From: Enterococcus sp. BWR-S5
Lineage (GTDB): Bacteria > Bacillota > Bacilli > Lactobacillales > Enterococcaceae
Direction of reading: 5' to 3'
NCBI RefSeq assembly: GCF_016745255.1
Contig: NZ_JADOEQ010000003.1
Coordinates: forward strand, 124,001-188,000
Length of the DNA: 64,000 nucleotides
The translations under genes were made by a program, and so were the position numbers. Under the pieces are notes generated by a model. It worked only from the letters and a program-made list of their open reading frames with translations, was not told the origin of the DNA and made no database searches. This document shows, one piece after another, positions 35,401-43,539 of the stretch. How positions within the stretch are numbered: position 1 is the stretch's first letter; every line of letters begins with the position of its first letter.

Positions 35401-35504
35401 GCATAATAGTTGAATCTTTTTTCTGTTCCGCCATTTTTTGGAGTGTGTTTTAAATGTGAGAGGCAAATTTGATTATTTTCCTAATATCCAAAATAACTGT
35501 TGCT

Positions 35505-35520
35505 ATGAAGTGCACTTCAT
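35505..35520. promoter_or_regulatory. 16-bp perfect palindrome upstream of the flavodoxin gene
   Basis: ATGAAGTGCACTTCAT, a perfect palindrome 59 bases before the flavodoxin start. It is probably an operator for an unlinked regulator. Confidence 0.5.
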
Positions 35521-35525
35521 CGTTT

Positions 35526-35566
35526 ATCCTTTAATACATAGAGTGTATCTCTTTGTATTAAAGGAT
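35526..35566 (+). promoter_or_regulatory. 13-bp inverted repeat at the flavodoxin ribosome site
   Basis: ATCCTTTAATACA and TGTATTAAAGGAT pair perfectly around a 15-base loop. The stem ends directly against GGGAGAG, the ribosome site of the gene at 35579. It could modulate translation or be an operator. Confidence 0.5.
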
Positions 35567-35578
35567 GGGAGAGATTTG

Positions 35579-36259
35579 ATGAAAAATAGTATTATTTTTG
35601 GGACTACACTGTTAGTAACGGCTATGCTAGGTAGTTGTTCAGCTGATACTGACAGCAATCAACAAAAGACAACAGTCAGTAGAGAATCTACAACTGTACA
35701 AAACAAACAAAGCCAAAGCAACACACTTATCATTTATTATTCGGAACCGGAGTCTGAAGGAACAGATGCAGTAGCTGGTGCAAGCAGAGCAGAATATGAT
35801 AATCGAATACTTGGAAATACGGCATTGATGGCCGAATGGATTGCGGAGGAAACAAACAGTGATATCCACGAAATTGTAACTGTCAATGCGTATCCAGGAA
35901 ACCACGAAAAGTTGGTAGATCAAGTGAAAGAAGAGCTTTCAAGCGATTTTCGTCCGGAATTGATCACTACTGTAGAAAACTTGGATAATTACGAAACTAT
36001 ATTTATTGGCTATCCTATCTGGTGGTCAGATATTCCGACACCTCTTTATACGTTTCTGGAAAACACAGATTTATCAGGAAAAAGAATTATCCCATTCTCC
36101 ACGCATGGCGGCAGCGGCTTTTCAACTACTATCTCTACTATTGCTAATTTACAGCCAGATGCAGAAGTTGAAACAGAAAATGTACTTACAATTTCCAGAA
36201 ATGATATTTCTGACTCTAAAGATGACGTGCGTGATTGGTTACTGGATATAGGTCTTTAG
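35579..36259 (+). CDS. Flavodoxin-like lipoprotein
   Basis: 226 aa. The signal peptide ends at the lipobox LGSC, and the mature protein starts with a Ser/Thr/Gln linker. A flavodoxin fold follows: TLIIYYSEPESEG with the phosphate-binding loop, YETIFIGYPIWWSDIPTPLYTFLEN, and IPFSTHGGSGFSTT. It probably binds FMN outside the cell and takes part in extracellular redox. Related proteins are often co-regulated with oxidative-stress genes. Two inverted repeats precede it. Confidence 0.85.
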   Translation: MKNSIIFGTTLLVTAMLGSCSADTDSNQQKTTVSRESTTVQNKQSQSNTLIIYYSEPESEGTDAVAGASRAEYDNRILGNTALMAEWIAEETNSDIHEIVTVNAYPGNHEKLVDQVKEELSSDFRPELITTVENLDNYETIFIGYPIWWSDIPTPLYTFLENTDLSGKRIIPFSTHGGSGFSTTISTIANLQPDAEVETENVLTISRNDISDSKDDVRDWLLDIGL

Positions 36260-36322
36260 TACAAGCAAAGAGACGTTGCCCTAAATTTCATGTACACTTG
36301 CTGGATCTATATATTATATAAA

Positions 36323-36376
36323 ACGTAAGTATCAATTCTATTTAAATGTTTTTTTAAATAGAGTTGATACTTACGT
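36323..36376. repeat. 24-bp inverted repeat hairpin
   Basis: Arms 36323-36346 and 36353-36376 (ACGTAAGTATCAA... mirrored by ...TTGATACTTACGT) pair over 24 bases with one G-U and only a six-base loop. There is no clear T-tract. It may end the flavodoxin transcript or be an operator or small structured element. Confidence 0.7.
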
Positions 36377-36433
36377 CTTTTGCTGATACAATCTAATTAA
36401 AGAAATATTTAAATAGATGCAAGGAGAAATGTT

Positions 36434-36706
36434 ATGAGCATATCTGAAAGCTTTAAGGCTTTGGCAGTTCCGATGAGGCGAGAGATATTAGACCTTCTAA
36501 AAGAAGGGAGAATGTCTGCCGGAGATATCGCGAGCCACTTTAATGTTACGCAGCCAGCAATTTCCTATCATTTGACTATTTTAAAAAAAGCAAACCTAAT
36601 CTACGAGAGCAAGTATAAAAATTTTATTTATTACGAGTTGAATACAACTGTTTTTGATAATTTAATCATTTGGCTGAAGACCATAAAAGGAGATGAGGAA
36701 GAATGA
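36434..36706 (+). CDS. ArsR/SmtB-type regulator, SdpR-like
   Basis: 90 aa winged-helix repressor: FKALAVPMRREILDLLKEGRMSAGDIASHFNVTQPAISYHLTILKKANLI. It lacks the cysteine pair of metal-sensing ArsR proteins. It overlaps by four bases an SdpI-like membrane protein, reproducing the sdpRI arrangement of B. subtilis in which SdpR represses its own operon. AAGGAGAAATGTT precedes the start. Confidence 0.85.
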   Translation: MSISESFKALAVPMRREILDLLKEGRMSAGDIASHFNVTQPAISYHLTILKKANLIYESKYKNFIYYELNTTVFDNLIIWLKTIKGDEEE

Positions 36707-37359
36707 AATCACGGGCAGCTATGCTAAAAATATTCTCTACAACACCATTGCTATTACTCGGCTTTTTGCCATTTATGAAAGAGCAATTCGCTTGGCAATA
36801 TGAATTGGATGGCGTTCCTGCTCGATTTGGCAGCCGCTACGAATTGATAGTATTTGTACTTATTCCGGTTGCTATCGGCTGGGGCTGTTACTTCTGGGTT
36901 GCAAGAGGGGAGAGGGGGGGCATGCAAAAAAATGGACGCTTCGTTATGTCGCTTGCAACAGTTATTGTTTTCCTACTTCAGGCACTAGTCATCTGGATAC
37001 TTTTTGCAGGAATGGGCAGCAACACATCATTCCCTGAATCAGGCATTACGATTACTACTAATTTTACACTATATTTTGTAGGTATCTTATTACTTGTTTA
37101 TGGGAATCAATTACCAAGGGCCTCCTTTAAAAGTGCTTTTGGGTTTAAAAATGTGTGGAGTATCAGCAACGAGAAAACATGGATTTATTCTCAGAAATTA
37201 GTGGGTATATTATGCATGGCTTGTGGTATGATTATTATCTTACTCAATCTCCTTTTACCAATCAACAATTTTGCTGTTATTCTTTTGGTCCCAATTGGAG
37301 TTTTTGTTCTAGGCAGCTATTTACTTTCTTATATAGCATATGTGAAAACGAATGCTTGA
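36703..37359 (+). CDS. SdpI-like immunity/signal membrane protein
   Basis: 218 aa, about six membrane segments with the SdpI/DUF1648 pattern: early LLLLGFLPFMKEQFAWQYELDGVPARFGSRYEL and late NQLPRASFKSAFGFKNVWSISNEKTWIYSQKL. In B. subtilis SdpI gives immunity to the toxin SDP and sequesters SdpR. No sdpABC toxin genes are nearby, so this may defend against toxins of others. Confidence 0.8.
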   Translation: MKSRAAMLKIFSTTPLLLLGFLPFMKEQFAWQYELDGVPARFGSRYELIVFVLIPVAIGWGCYFWVARGERGGMQKNGRFVMSLATVIVFLLQALVIWILFAGMGSNTSFPESGITITTNFTLYFVGILLLVYGNQLPRASFKSAFGFKNVWSISNEKTWIYSQKLVGILCMACGMIIILLNLLLPINNFAVILLVPIGVFVLGSYLLSYIAYVKTNA

Positions 37360-37414
37360 CTGTTGAAGTAGGCTCGTGAAATAAAGTGAGGCTTCAAGCA
37401 AAACTAATTAAAGT

Positions 37415-37448
37415 ACAACACTCAGCATATTCTTGTTGGGTGTTTTTT
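37415..37448 (+). terminator. Terminator, copy 1 of a dispersed repeat
   Basis: AACACTCA/TGGGTGTT stem and T-run after sdpI. Nearly the same 30-base sequence recurs at 38797 and 41561. Confidence 0.8.
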
Positions 37449-37713
37449 GTGATGGAATTGATTCTGGAATTTATTAATGATGGGCATTTTCAACAGGTTT
37501 TCTGCTTATCAAAAGTAGATGAAACAAATATATGCATAAAGTGTTTATAGAAATATGGTGAAAATTATTAATCAAATGAATAGTTAAGACATCATAAATA
37601 AAAAATGTTAAGAAAAAAACGCTTATGTATTGATATGATATTTATTTATATCTTTTAAATATCTTTTTAATCCGTTTTTTATGATATAATTAATTTGAAA
37701 TGTAAAATAAGGG
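37449..37713. other. AT-rich intergenic region
   Basis: No gene seen. A TATAAT at 37685-37690 probably starts the transcript of the next small membrane protein. Confidence 0.4.
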
Positions 37714-37959
37714 GTGGATAATGTGTGGATTACTAATAGCGGTGAAATGGTCAATTTGTTTTTTATTGAACTGTCTTTTTTTATCATCATTGGAATACTA
37801 TTATTTTCAATTTTGGGAAAAAGAAAAAAGGCGCAATATTCTTGGGAAAAGGAGAGAGGGGCGAATAAATTTCTTGTTTCAATTGCTACTATTCTCCTTA
37901 TTGTATTAGCTGTATTTATAGGAGTTTATTTATACAATAGAAATACAATCAAATTTTAG
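37714..37959 (+). CDS. Small two-segment membrane protein
   Basis: 81 aa at most. Two membrane segments (LFFIELSFFIIIGILLFSIL and FLVSIATILLIVLAVFIGVYLY) surround a short basic loop KRKKAQ. No family recognised. GTG 37714 lies inside the ribosome site AAGGGGTGG, so the GTG at 37723 may be the true start. The function is unknown. Confidence 0.5.
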   Translation: MDNVWITNSGEMVNLFFIELSFFIIIGILLFSILGKRKKAQYSWEKERGANKFLVSIATILLIVLAVFIGVYLYNRNTIKF

Positions 37960-38027
37960 GCTTTTCCTAGCTGTAGATTACTATTTATTGGATTGAATTA
38001 ATAACGGCATCGGAAGGTGTGATATAT

Positions 38028-38168
38028 ATGGGCATTGAGGATAGAGATTATTATAGAAAGCGATATTCTAATAAGAGTACGAAGAACTCAAAGAAAAGCA
38101 ATAATGTACTGCTTGTAGTTTTATTAGTTGTTGTATTGGCTGCTGCGTTTATGTATTTTTTTATCTGA
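38028..38168 (+). CDS. 46-aa single-pass membrane protein
   Basis: ATG after GGAAGGTGTGA. A hydrophilic, basic N-terminus (GIEDRDYYRKRYSNKSTKN) is followed by a C-terminal membrane helix (LLVVLLVVVLAAAFMYFF). Tiny proteins with this plan are common in Firmicutes and have unknown roles. Confidence 0.65.
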   Translation: MGIEDRDYYRKRYSNKSTKNSKKSNNVLLVVLLVVVLAAAFMYFFI

Positions 38169-38236
38169 GATTCAAGGAAGACTTAACATAGCAAAGAAAG
38201 TGTTTTTTAGTCGTGTGGTAGAAGAGGTGATTTTAT

Positions 38237-38788
38237 ATGAATTATTTAATTGATTTTGAAAATGTCTCTGCGAATTTTCATGAAATGCTTGGAGAACTTA
38301 CTATTCAAGATAAAATTTATATTTTCTATACAGATAAATGTCAGAAAATATCATTGGATCAACTACAAGCAATAGCGCTGGCTGATTGGTACCTTATTAA
38401 AGTATGCTCTGGACAAAACGCGCTAGATTTTCAGTTAAGTAGTTATTTGGGCTATTTAATTGCAAAGGAGGTTGGTGAGAAACAAGGGTTTACGATTGTT
38501 AGTAATGATTATGGCTATGATTTTGTCGTAAATTTTTGGAGAAAAATGAATATCACTATTAAAGTAAAAAGAGATTTGCCTTCTAAATCTAAAAAGAGTA
38601 ATAAAACGACTGAATTTGAAGAGAAATTTAAGCAATTATTTCCTGATATCAATCAAAGTACCTTTGAAGACATTGTTAAAATAGTCAAAGGAAAAAATAA
38701 AAAATTGTGTGATATACATAATGAACTCGTCCAGACTTATGGAGAGCTAGGAAAGAAGATTTATAAATTTGCTAAACCACATCTGTAG
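38237..38788 (+). CDS. PIN/NYN-like nuclease-fold protein
   Basis: 183 aa. The N-terminal MNYLIDFENVSANFHEML, middle NALDFQLSSYLGYLIAKEV and IVSNDYGYDFVVNFW carry the spaced Asp residues of a PIN-like metal site. A Lys/Ser linker separates a C-terminal helical domain. It is probably an RNA-acting nuclease, perhaps a stress or defence factor; no partner antitoxin is next to it. GAAGAGGTGATTTTAT precedes the start. Confidence 0.75.
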   Translation: MNYLIDFENVSANFHEMLGELTIQDKIYIFYTDKCQKISLDQLQAIALADWYLIKVCSGQNALDFQLSSYLGYLIAKEVGEKQGFTIVSNDYGYDFVVNFWRKMNITIKVKRDLPSKSKKSNKTTEFEEKFKQLFPDINQSTFEDIVKIVKGKNKKLCDIHNELVQTYGELGKKIYKFAKPHL

Positions 38789-38796
38789 AATCGAGT

Positions 38797-38829
38797 ACAA
38801 CACTCAGCATGTTCTTGTTGGGTGTTTTT
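38797..38829 (+). terminator. Terminator, copy 2 of the dispersed repeat
   Basis: Same AACACTCA/TGGGTGTT hairpin as at 37415, nine bases after the PIN-like gene. Confidence 0.8.
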
Positions 38830-38846
38830 GGTAGGAGTGAAGAGAC

Positions 38847-39323
38847 ATGGAATTAATAGAATATTGTGGTCAGCCAGAGTTTATACCAGCAATAAATAAT
38901 TATCAGCTTCCAGATAAACAAGCCATTTTTTCAGGAGTACCGAAAGATGCAATCCAATCCGCTAAAAGTAATCCGGACAAACATCCATTGTTTTTGATTG
39001 ATAAAGACAAGTTGCCAGTGTTCTTTATACTTCATAAAAACCAAGGGGTAGAACCCTATTCAACAAATGAACATGCTATTTTACTCAGAAGTTTCTCAAC
39101 CAATTATGCCTATCAAGGTAAAGGGTATGCGCAGGCTTCATTGAAGCTTCTGAGTCCATACATTAGAGAGTTTTTCCCCTCAATAAATGAAGTTGTGCTG
39201 GCTGTAAATGCTAAAAATCAACCAGCGATAAATCTATATCTTAAATGTCATTTTCAAGATACGAACAAAATTGTTCCAACCGACTATGGACAACTCCTTA
39301 TTTTTTCGAAAAAAATAAAATAG
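38847..39323 (+). CDS. GNAT-family N-acetyltransferase
   Basis: 158 aa. The acetyl-CoA segment is NYAYQGKGYAQASLKLLSPYI and the late strand is LAVNAKNQPAINLYLKCHFQD. The substrate is unknown. GGTAGGAGTGAAGAGAC precedes the ATG. Confidence 0.8.
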   Translation: MELIEYCGQPEFIPAINNYQLPDKQAIFSGVPKDAIQSAKSNPDKHPLFLIDKDKLPVFFILHKNQGVEPYSTNEHAILLRSFSTNYAYQGKGYAQASLKLLSPYIREFFPSINEVVLAVNAKNQPAINLYLKCHFQDTNKIVPTDYGQLLIFSKKIK

Positions 39324-39410
39324 GAAAAAACATTATTTAGAAACTATTCAAGTAATTAAGAGTTTTATATTTTATCTTTGGAACGAGGCCAACACTTCAG
39401 AATAAAGCGC

Positions 39411-39442
39411 AAAAAACCCTAATCTTAAGACTAGGGTTTTTG
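39411..39442 (+). terminator. Intrinsic terminator
   Basis: AAACCCTA/TAGGGTTT stem with a ten-base loop and T-run. The sequence just after it resembles that after the 41561 terminator, marking the left edge of the ars duplication. Confidence 0.85.
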
Positions 39443-39482
39443 TCATGGAATAACAATAATAGAAGGCATAGGACAGAAACTG

Positions 39483-39531
39483 TTGACGATATATAGATAA
39501 TCGTCTATATTGTACATAGATAATTATCTAT
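39483..39531 (+). promoter_or_regulatory. ars copy 1 promoter and ArsR operator
   Basis: TTGACG (39483-39488), 17 bases, TATATT (39506-39511), then the perfect 16-bp palindrome ATAGATAATTATCTAT (39516-39531) over the expected start of transcription. This is the usual place for ArsR repression. Confidence 0.75.
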
Positions 39532-39554
39532 CTTACGAAATAGGGGGAACCTCC

Positions 39555-39848
39555 ATGGAAAAATATGAACAGACGTCTGTCATTCTCAAAGCTTTAGCTG
39601 ATCCTAAGCGCCTTAAAATTATTGACCTTCTCTCTGCTGCAGAGTCTCTTTGTGCGTGTGACGTACTCGAACACTTTGACTTTACTCAGCCTACTTTATC
39701 TCATCATATGAAGATACTCGAAAAGGCTGGCATCGTGAAAGTAGAAAAGAGAAGCCAATGGCATCATTACTCTTTACAGGAAGAATTTGTTCAGCAATTT
39801 TTATCTGATTTAAAAGGGGTGCTTCTAAGTGAATCAGCTGTAAGCTAA
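39555..39848 (+). CDS. arsR: Arsenic-responsive repressor ArsR, copy 1
   Basis: 97 aa winged-helix repressor with the arsenite-binding pair in LCACDVLEHF and recognition helix TQPTLSHHMKILEKAG. Binding of As(III) releases it from the palindrome upstream. ATG 39555 follows GGGGGAACCTCC. It opens an arsR-acr3-arsC operon. It is nearly identical to copy 2 at 41706. Confidence 0.92.
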   Translation: MEKYEQTSVILKALADPKRLKIIDLLSAAESLCACDVLEHFDFTQPTLSHHMKILEKAGIVKVEKRSQWHHYSLQEEFVQQFLSDLKGVLLSESAVS

Positions 39849-39875
39849 AACAAACGAACTCAAGGAGCTTTTGAA

Positions 39876-40955
39876 ATGAATACTATTAATAATGAAACAG
39901 CAGAAAGGCCTGGGATTGATTTCTTTGAGAAGTACCTTTCTATATGGGTACTTCTGTGTATGGTTGTTGGTATGCTCATTGGTACTTTTTTACCAGGTGT
40001 AGCGAATCGATTAGAGAGCTACCAGGTGTTAAATACCAATATACCAATCGCTGTATTAACTTGGGTCATGATTTTTCCTATGATGTTGAAAATTGACTTC
40101 AAATCCATTTTGAACGTTCGAAAGACATATCAAGGAATCCTGATATCAAGCATAACCAGTTGGTTAATCAAACCGTTTCTTATGTTTGGGTTAGCTTCAT
40201 TTTTCTTTTATGTTGTCTTCAGCAACTTTATACCAGCTGACTTGGCAAGAGATTATGTCGCCGGAGCTGTTTTGCTGGGTGCAGCACCTTGTACCGCAAT
40301 GGTGTTTGTCTGGTCCAATCTAACCAAAGGAGATCCGGCACACACATTGGTACAGGTATCTGTCAATGATTTACTGATTATTGTGCTTTTCGTACCAATC
40401 GTTTCATTCCTATTAGGCGTGAACGATGTATTCGTTCCTTGGAATATTCTTTTTGGTTCAGTAGTTCTTTTTGTCGTAGTTCCATTGGTAGGGGGAGCGT
40501 TCACTCGATATTTTATGATTAAGCGAAAGGGAATTGAGTATTTCAATCATAAATTCTTACCTAAATTTGACACGATAACAACCATCGGGCTACTACTGAC
40601 ATTGGTCATCATCTTTACCTACCAAGGAGACATTATATTAAATAATCCTTGGCACGTACTCATGATTGCTGTTCCATTGGTTTTACAAAATCTTATTACA
40701 GCAAACTTTGCCTATTTTACTTGCAAATGGACAAAGCAACCACATAATGTGGCTGCTCCGGCAGCTTTGATTGGTGCTTCAGATTTTTTTGAACTATCTG
40801 TCGCTGTAGCAATCACACTTTTTGGCGTTAATTCACCAGTAGTTCTTGTGACAACGGTGGGTGTACTTACAGAAGTACCCGTTATGTTGTTATTAGTAAA
40901 AATGGTTAATCACACACGCAGCTGGTTTCCAGCGAAGGAAGGGGACACTGAATGA
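39876..40955 (+). CDS. acr3: ACR3-family arsenite efflux pump, copy 1
   Basis: 359 aa with about ten membrane segments. Typical ACR3 features include the conserved Cys in [22 protein letters not shown] and the sequence PMMLKIDF near the N-terminus. It exports arsenite using the membrane potential. The stop overlaps the arsC start by four bases, so the two are coupled. Confidence 0.92.
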   Translation: MNTINNETAERPGIDFFEKYLSIWVLLCMVVGMLIGTFLPGVANRLESYQVLNTNIPIAVLTWVMIFPMMLKIDFKSILNVRKTYQGILISSITSWLIKPFLMFGLASFFFYVVFSNFIPADLARDYVAGAVLLGAAPCTAMVFVWSNLTKGDPAHTLVQVSVNDLLIIVLFVPIVSFLLGVNDVFVPWNILFGSVVLFVVVPLVGGAFTRYFMIKRKGIEYFNHKFLPKFDTITTIGLLLTLVIIFTYQGDIILNNPWHVLMIAVPLVLQNLITANFAYFTCKWTKQPHNVAAPAALIGASDFFELSVAVAITLFGVNSPVVLVTTVGVLTEVPVMLLLVKMVNHTRSWFPAKEGDTE

Positions 40956-41368
40956 AGAAAATTTACTTTTTATGTACTGGAAATTCTTGTCGCAGTCAAA
41001 TGGCTGAAGGTTTTGCAAAAAAATATTTAGGGGAGCAATGGGAAGTTCGCAGTGCCGGCATTGAGACTCACGGTCTAAACCCTAGAGCCATTTCGGCTAT
41101 GAAAGAAGCAGGAATTGACATTTCTTCGCAAACATCTGATTTGATTGATACAGAGTATTTTAGTCAATCAAATTTGATTATCACGCTTTGTGGAGACGCA
41201 GCTGACAAATGTCCCATCATTCCAAAAGGAAGTATTCACACGCATTGGAATTTAGAAGACCCGGCAAAAGTAACTGGATTAGATGAAGAAATAACGGCAG
41301 CTTTTCAGCAAACAAGAGACGAAATTGAAAGACGTATAATTGAATTAGCTGCAACAGTCAATTCGTAA
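40952..41368 (+). CDS. arsC: Thioredoxin-coupled arsenate reductase, copy 1
   Basis: 138 aa, low-molecular-weight tyrosine-phosphatase fold. The phosphate loop CTGNSCR (Cys8 to Arg14) and the redox pair Cys80 and Cys87 ([10 protein letters not shown]) are all present, as in S. aureus and B. subtilis ArsC. It reduces As(V) to As(III) for export by ACR3. Confidence 0.93.
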   Translation: MKKIYFLCTGNSCRSQMAEGFAKKYLGEQWEVRSAGIETHGLNPRAISAMKEAGIDISSQTSDLIDTEYFSQSNLIITLCGDAADKCPIIPKGSIHTHWNLEDPAKVTGLDEEITAAFQQTRDEIERRIIELAATVNS

Positions 41369-41454
41369 CTTTATATGTTTATAGATAGTGTCTAGGTTTT
41401 CAAGCAGTAAAACTTAGTACAATTGAAAGGAATCAACAAATTCAAAGATTCACT

Positions 41455-41493
41455 AAAAAGCAATGCTATGTGAGCTGCGTAGTGTTGCTTTTT
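41455..41493 (+). terminator. Terminator of ars copy 1
   Basis: AAAAAGCAATGCTA pairs with TAGTGTTGCTTTTT (two G-U) around an 11-base loop. Confidence 0.75.
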
Positions 41494-41560
41494 GATTAGC
41501 TAACTAATTACTATACATATATCTATATTTAAAACAACTCCTACATGTCAGAATAAAATG

Positions 41561-41592
41561 CAACACTCAGCATACTCTTGTTGGGTGTTTTT
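41561..41592 (+). terminator. Terminator, copy 3 of the dispersed repeat
   Basis: Third AACACTCA/TGGGTGTT hairpin, directly before the second ars promoter; it insulates copy 2. Confidence 0.75.
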
Positions 41593-41633
41593 GTTATGGA
41601 ATAAAAAAGATAGAAGTATTGAGACAGAAACTG

Positions 41634-41682
41634 TTGACGATACATAGATATTCGTCTATATTATATATAGATAATTATCTAT
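41634..41682 (+). promoter_or_regulatory. ars copy 2 promoter and ArsR operator
   Basis: TTGACG (41634-41639), 17 bases, TATATT (41657-41662), and the same perfect palindrome ATAGATAATTATCTAT (41667-41682) as copy 1. Confidence 0.75.
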
Positions 41683-41705
41683 CTTATAAAATAGGGGGAA
41701 CCTTT

Positions 41706-41999
41706 ATGGAAAAATATGAACAGACGTCTGTCATTCTCAAAGCTTTAGCTGATCCTAAGCGCCTTAAAATCATTGATCTTCTTTCTGCTGCCGAATCTCT
41801 TTGTGCGTGTGACGTACTTGAACACTTTGATTTTACTCAGCCTACGTTATCTCATCATATGAAGATACTCGAAAAGGCTGGCATCGTGAAAGTAGAAAAA
41901 AGGAGCCAGTGGCATCATTACTCTTTACAGGAAGAATTTGTTCAGCAATTTTTATCCGATCTAAAAGGGTTGCTTCTAAGTGAATCAACTGTAAGCTAA
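41706..41999 (+). CDS. arsR: Arsenic-responsive repressor ArsR, copy 2
   Basis: 97 aa, differing from copy 1 at only two residues near the C-terminus (GLLLSESTVS for GVLLSESAVS). The arsenite-binding LCACD is kept. Many silent changes separate the genes, so the duplication is not recent. Because the operators are identical, the two repressors should cross-regulate. Confidence 0.92.
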   Translation: MEKYEQTSVILKALADPKRLKIIDLLSAAESLCACDVLEHFDFTQPTLSHHMKILEKAGIVKVEKRSQWHHYSLQEEFVQQFLSDLKGLLLSESTVS

Positions 42000-42026
42000 A
42001 TCAAACGAACTTAAGGAGCCTTTGAA

Positions 42027-43103
42027 ATGAATAATGTTAATAATGAAGCAGTAGAAAGACCTGGGATTGATTTCTTCGAGAAATACCTTTCGGTATGGGT
42101 ACTTTTATGTATGGCTGCCGGTATGCTCATTGGTACTTTTTTACCAGGTGTAGCAGATCGATTAGAAAGCTATCAAGTATTGAATACAAACATACCGATC
42201 GCTGTTCTGACTTGGGTCATGATTTTTCCTATGATGTTGAAGATCGATTTTAAATCTCTTTTAAACGTTCGAAAGACGTATCAAGGAATATTGATTTCCA
42301 GTATAACTAGCTGGTTGATCAAACCGTTTCTTATGTTCGGATTAGCTTCATTTTTCTTCTATGTTGTCTTCAGTAATTTCATACCAGCTGACTTGGCCAA
42401 AGATTATGTCGCCGGAGCTGTTTTGTTGGGTGCAGCACCATGTACCGCAATGGTATTTGTTTGGTCTAATCTAACAAAAGGAGATCCAGCTCACACGTTG
42501 GTCCAAGTATCTGTCAATGACCTACTGATTATTGTACTTTTCGTACCGATCGTTTCATTCCTATTAGGTGTGAACAATGTGTTCGTTCCTTGGAACATTC
42601 TTTTTGGTTCAGTGGTTCTGTTTGTCGTGGTTCCATTGGTTGGGGGAGCATTCACTCGATACTTTATGATCAAACGAAAAGGCATCGAGTATTTCAACCA
42701 AAAATTCTTACCTAAGTTTGACACGATCACGACCATTGGACTACTACTGACCCTAGTAATCATTTTTACCTACCAAGGAGACATTATATTGAACAATCCT
42801 TGGCATGTGCTTATGATCGCTGTTCCATTGGTTTTACAGAACGTTATCACAGCAAACTTTGCTTATTTTACCTGTAAATGGACGAAACAACCACATAATG
42901 TGGCAGCTCCGGCAGCTTTAATTGGTGCTTCAGACTTTTTTGAACTATCTGTCGCTGTAGCAATTACACTATTTGGTGTTAATTCACCTGTCGTTCTTGT
43001 CACAACGGTTGGTGTACTCACGGAAGTCCCAGTTATGTTGTTATTGGTAAAAATGGTTAATCATACACGCAGCTGGTTTCCAGCAGAGAAAGGGGACAAC
43101 TAA
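42027..43103 (+). CDS. acr3: ACR3-family arsenite efflux pump, copy 2
   Basis: 358 aa, over 95% identical to copy 1 at protein level, including the catalytic Cys in [10 protein letters not shown]. Changes cluster in the N-terminal 30 residues and the last few. It overlaps the following arsC start by one base. Both copies look functional. Confidence 0.92.
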   Translation: MNNVNNEAVERPGIDFFEKYLSVWVLLCMAAGMLIGTFLPGVADRLESYQVLNTNIPIAVLTWVMIFPMMLKIDFKSLLNVRKTYQGILISSITSWLIKPFLMFGLASFFFYVVFSNFIPADLAKDYVAGAVLLGAAPCTAMVFVWSNLTKGDPAHTLVQVSVNDLLIIVLFVPIVSFLLGVNNVFVPWNILFGSVVLFVVVPLVGGAFTRYFMIKRKGIEYFNQKFLPKFDTITTIGLLLTLVIIFTYQGDIILNNPWHVLMIAVPLVLQNVITANFAYFTCKWTKQPHNVAAPAALIGASDFFELSVAVAITLFGVNSPVVLVTTVGVLTEVPVMLLLVKMVNHTRSWFPAEKGDN

Positions 43104-43519
43104 TGAAGAAGATTTACTTTTTATGTACAGGAAATTCTTGTCGCAGTCAAATGGCTGAAGGCTTCGCAAAAAAATATTTAGGGGAGCAATGGGAAGTTCA
43201 TAGTGCCGGCATTGAGACCCACGGTCTAAACCCTAGGGCTGTTTCAGCCATGAAAGAAGCGGGTATCGATATTTCCTCCCAAACGTCTGATTTGATCGAT
43301 CCGGAGTATTTCAATCAATCAAATTTAATTATCACGCTTTGCGGAGACGCCGCTGACAAATGCCCTGTCATTCCCAAAGGAAGTGTACATGAGCATTGGG
43401 ATTTAGAAGACCCTGCGAAAGTAACTGGGTCAGAAGAAGAAATAACGGCTGCTTTTCAGCAAACAAGAGACGAAATTGAAAAACGCATGATTGAGTTAGC
43501 CACTACGCTCAATTCATGA
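43103..43519 (+). CDS. arsC: Thioredoxin-coupled arsenate reductase, copy 2
   Basis: 138 aa with the intact CTGNSCR loop and redox cysteines in [10 protein letters not shown]. It differs from copy 1 mainly in the last third. It is followed after 20 bases by an ArsP-type permease and a small thioredoxin-like protein, which copy 1 lacks, so this copy heads a five-gene operon. Confidence 0.93.
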   Translation: MKKIYFLCTGNSCRSQMAEGFAKKYLGEQWEVHSAGIETHGLNPRAVSAMKEAGIDISSQTSDLIDPEYFNQSNLIITLCGDAADKCPVIPKGSVHEHWDLEDPAKVTGSEEEITAAFQQTRDEIEKRMIELATTLNS

Positions 43520-43539
43520 GTTAAGGGGTTGTACTATGC

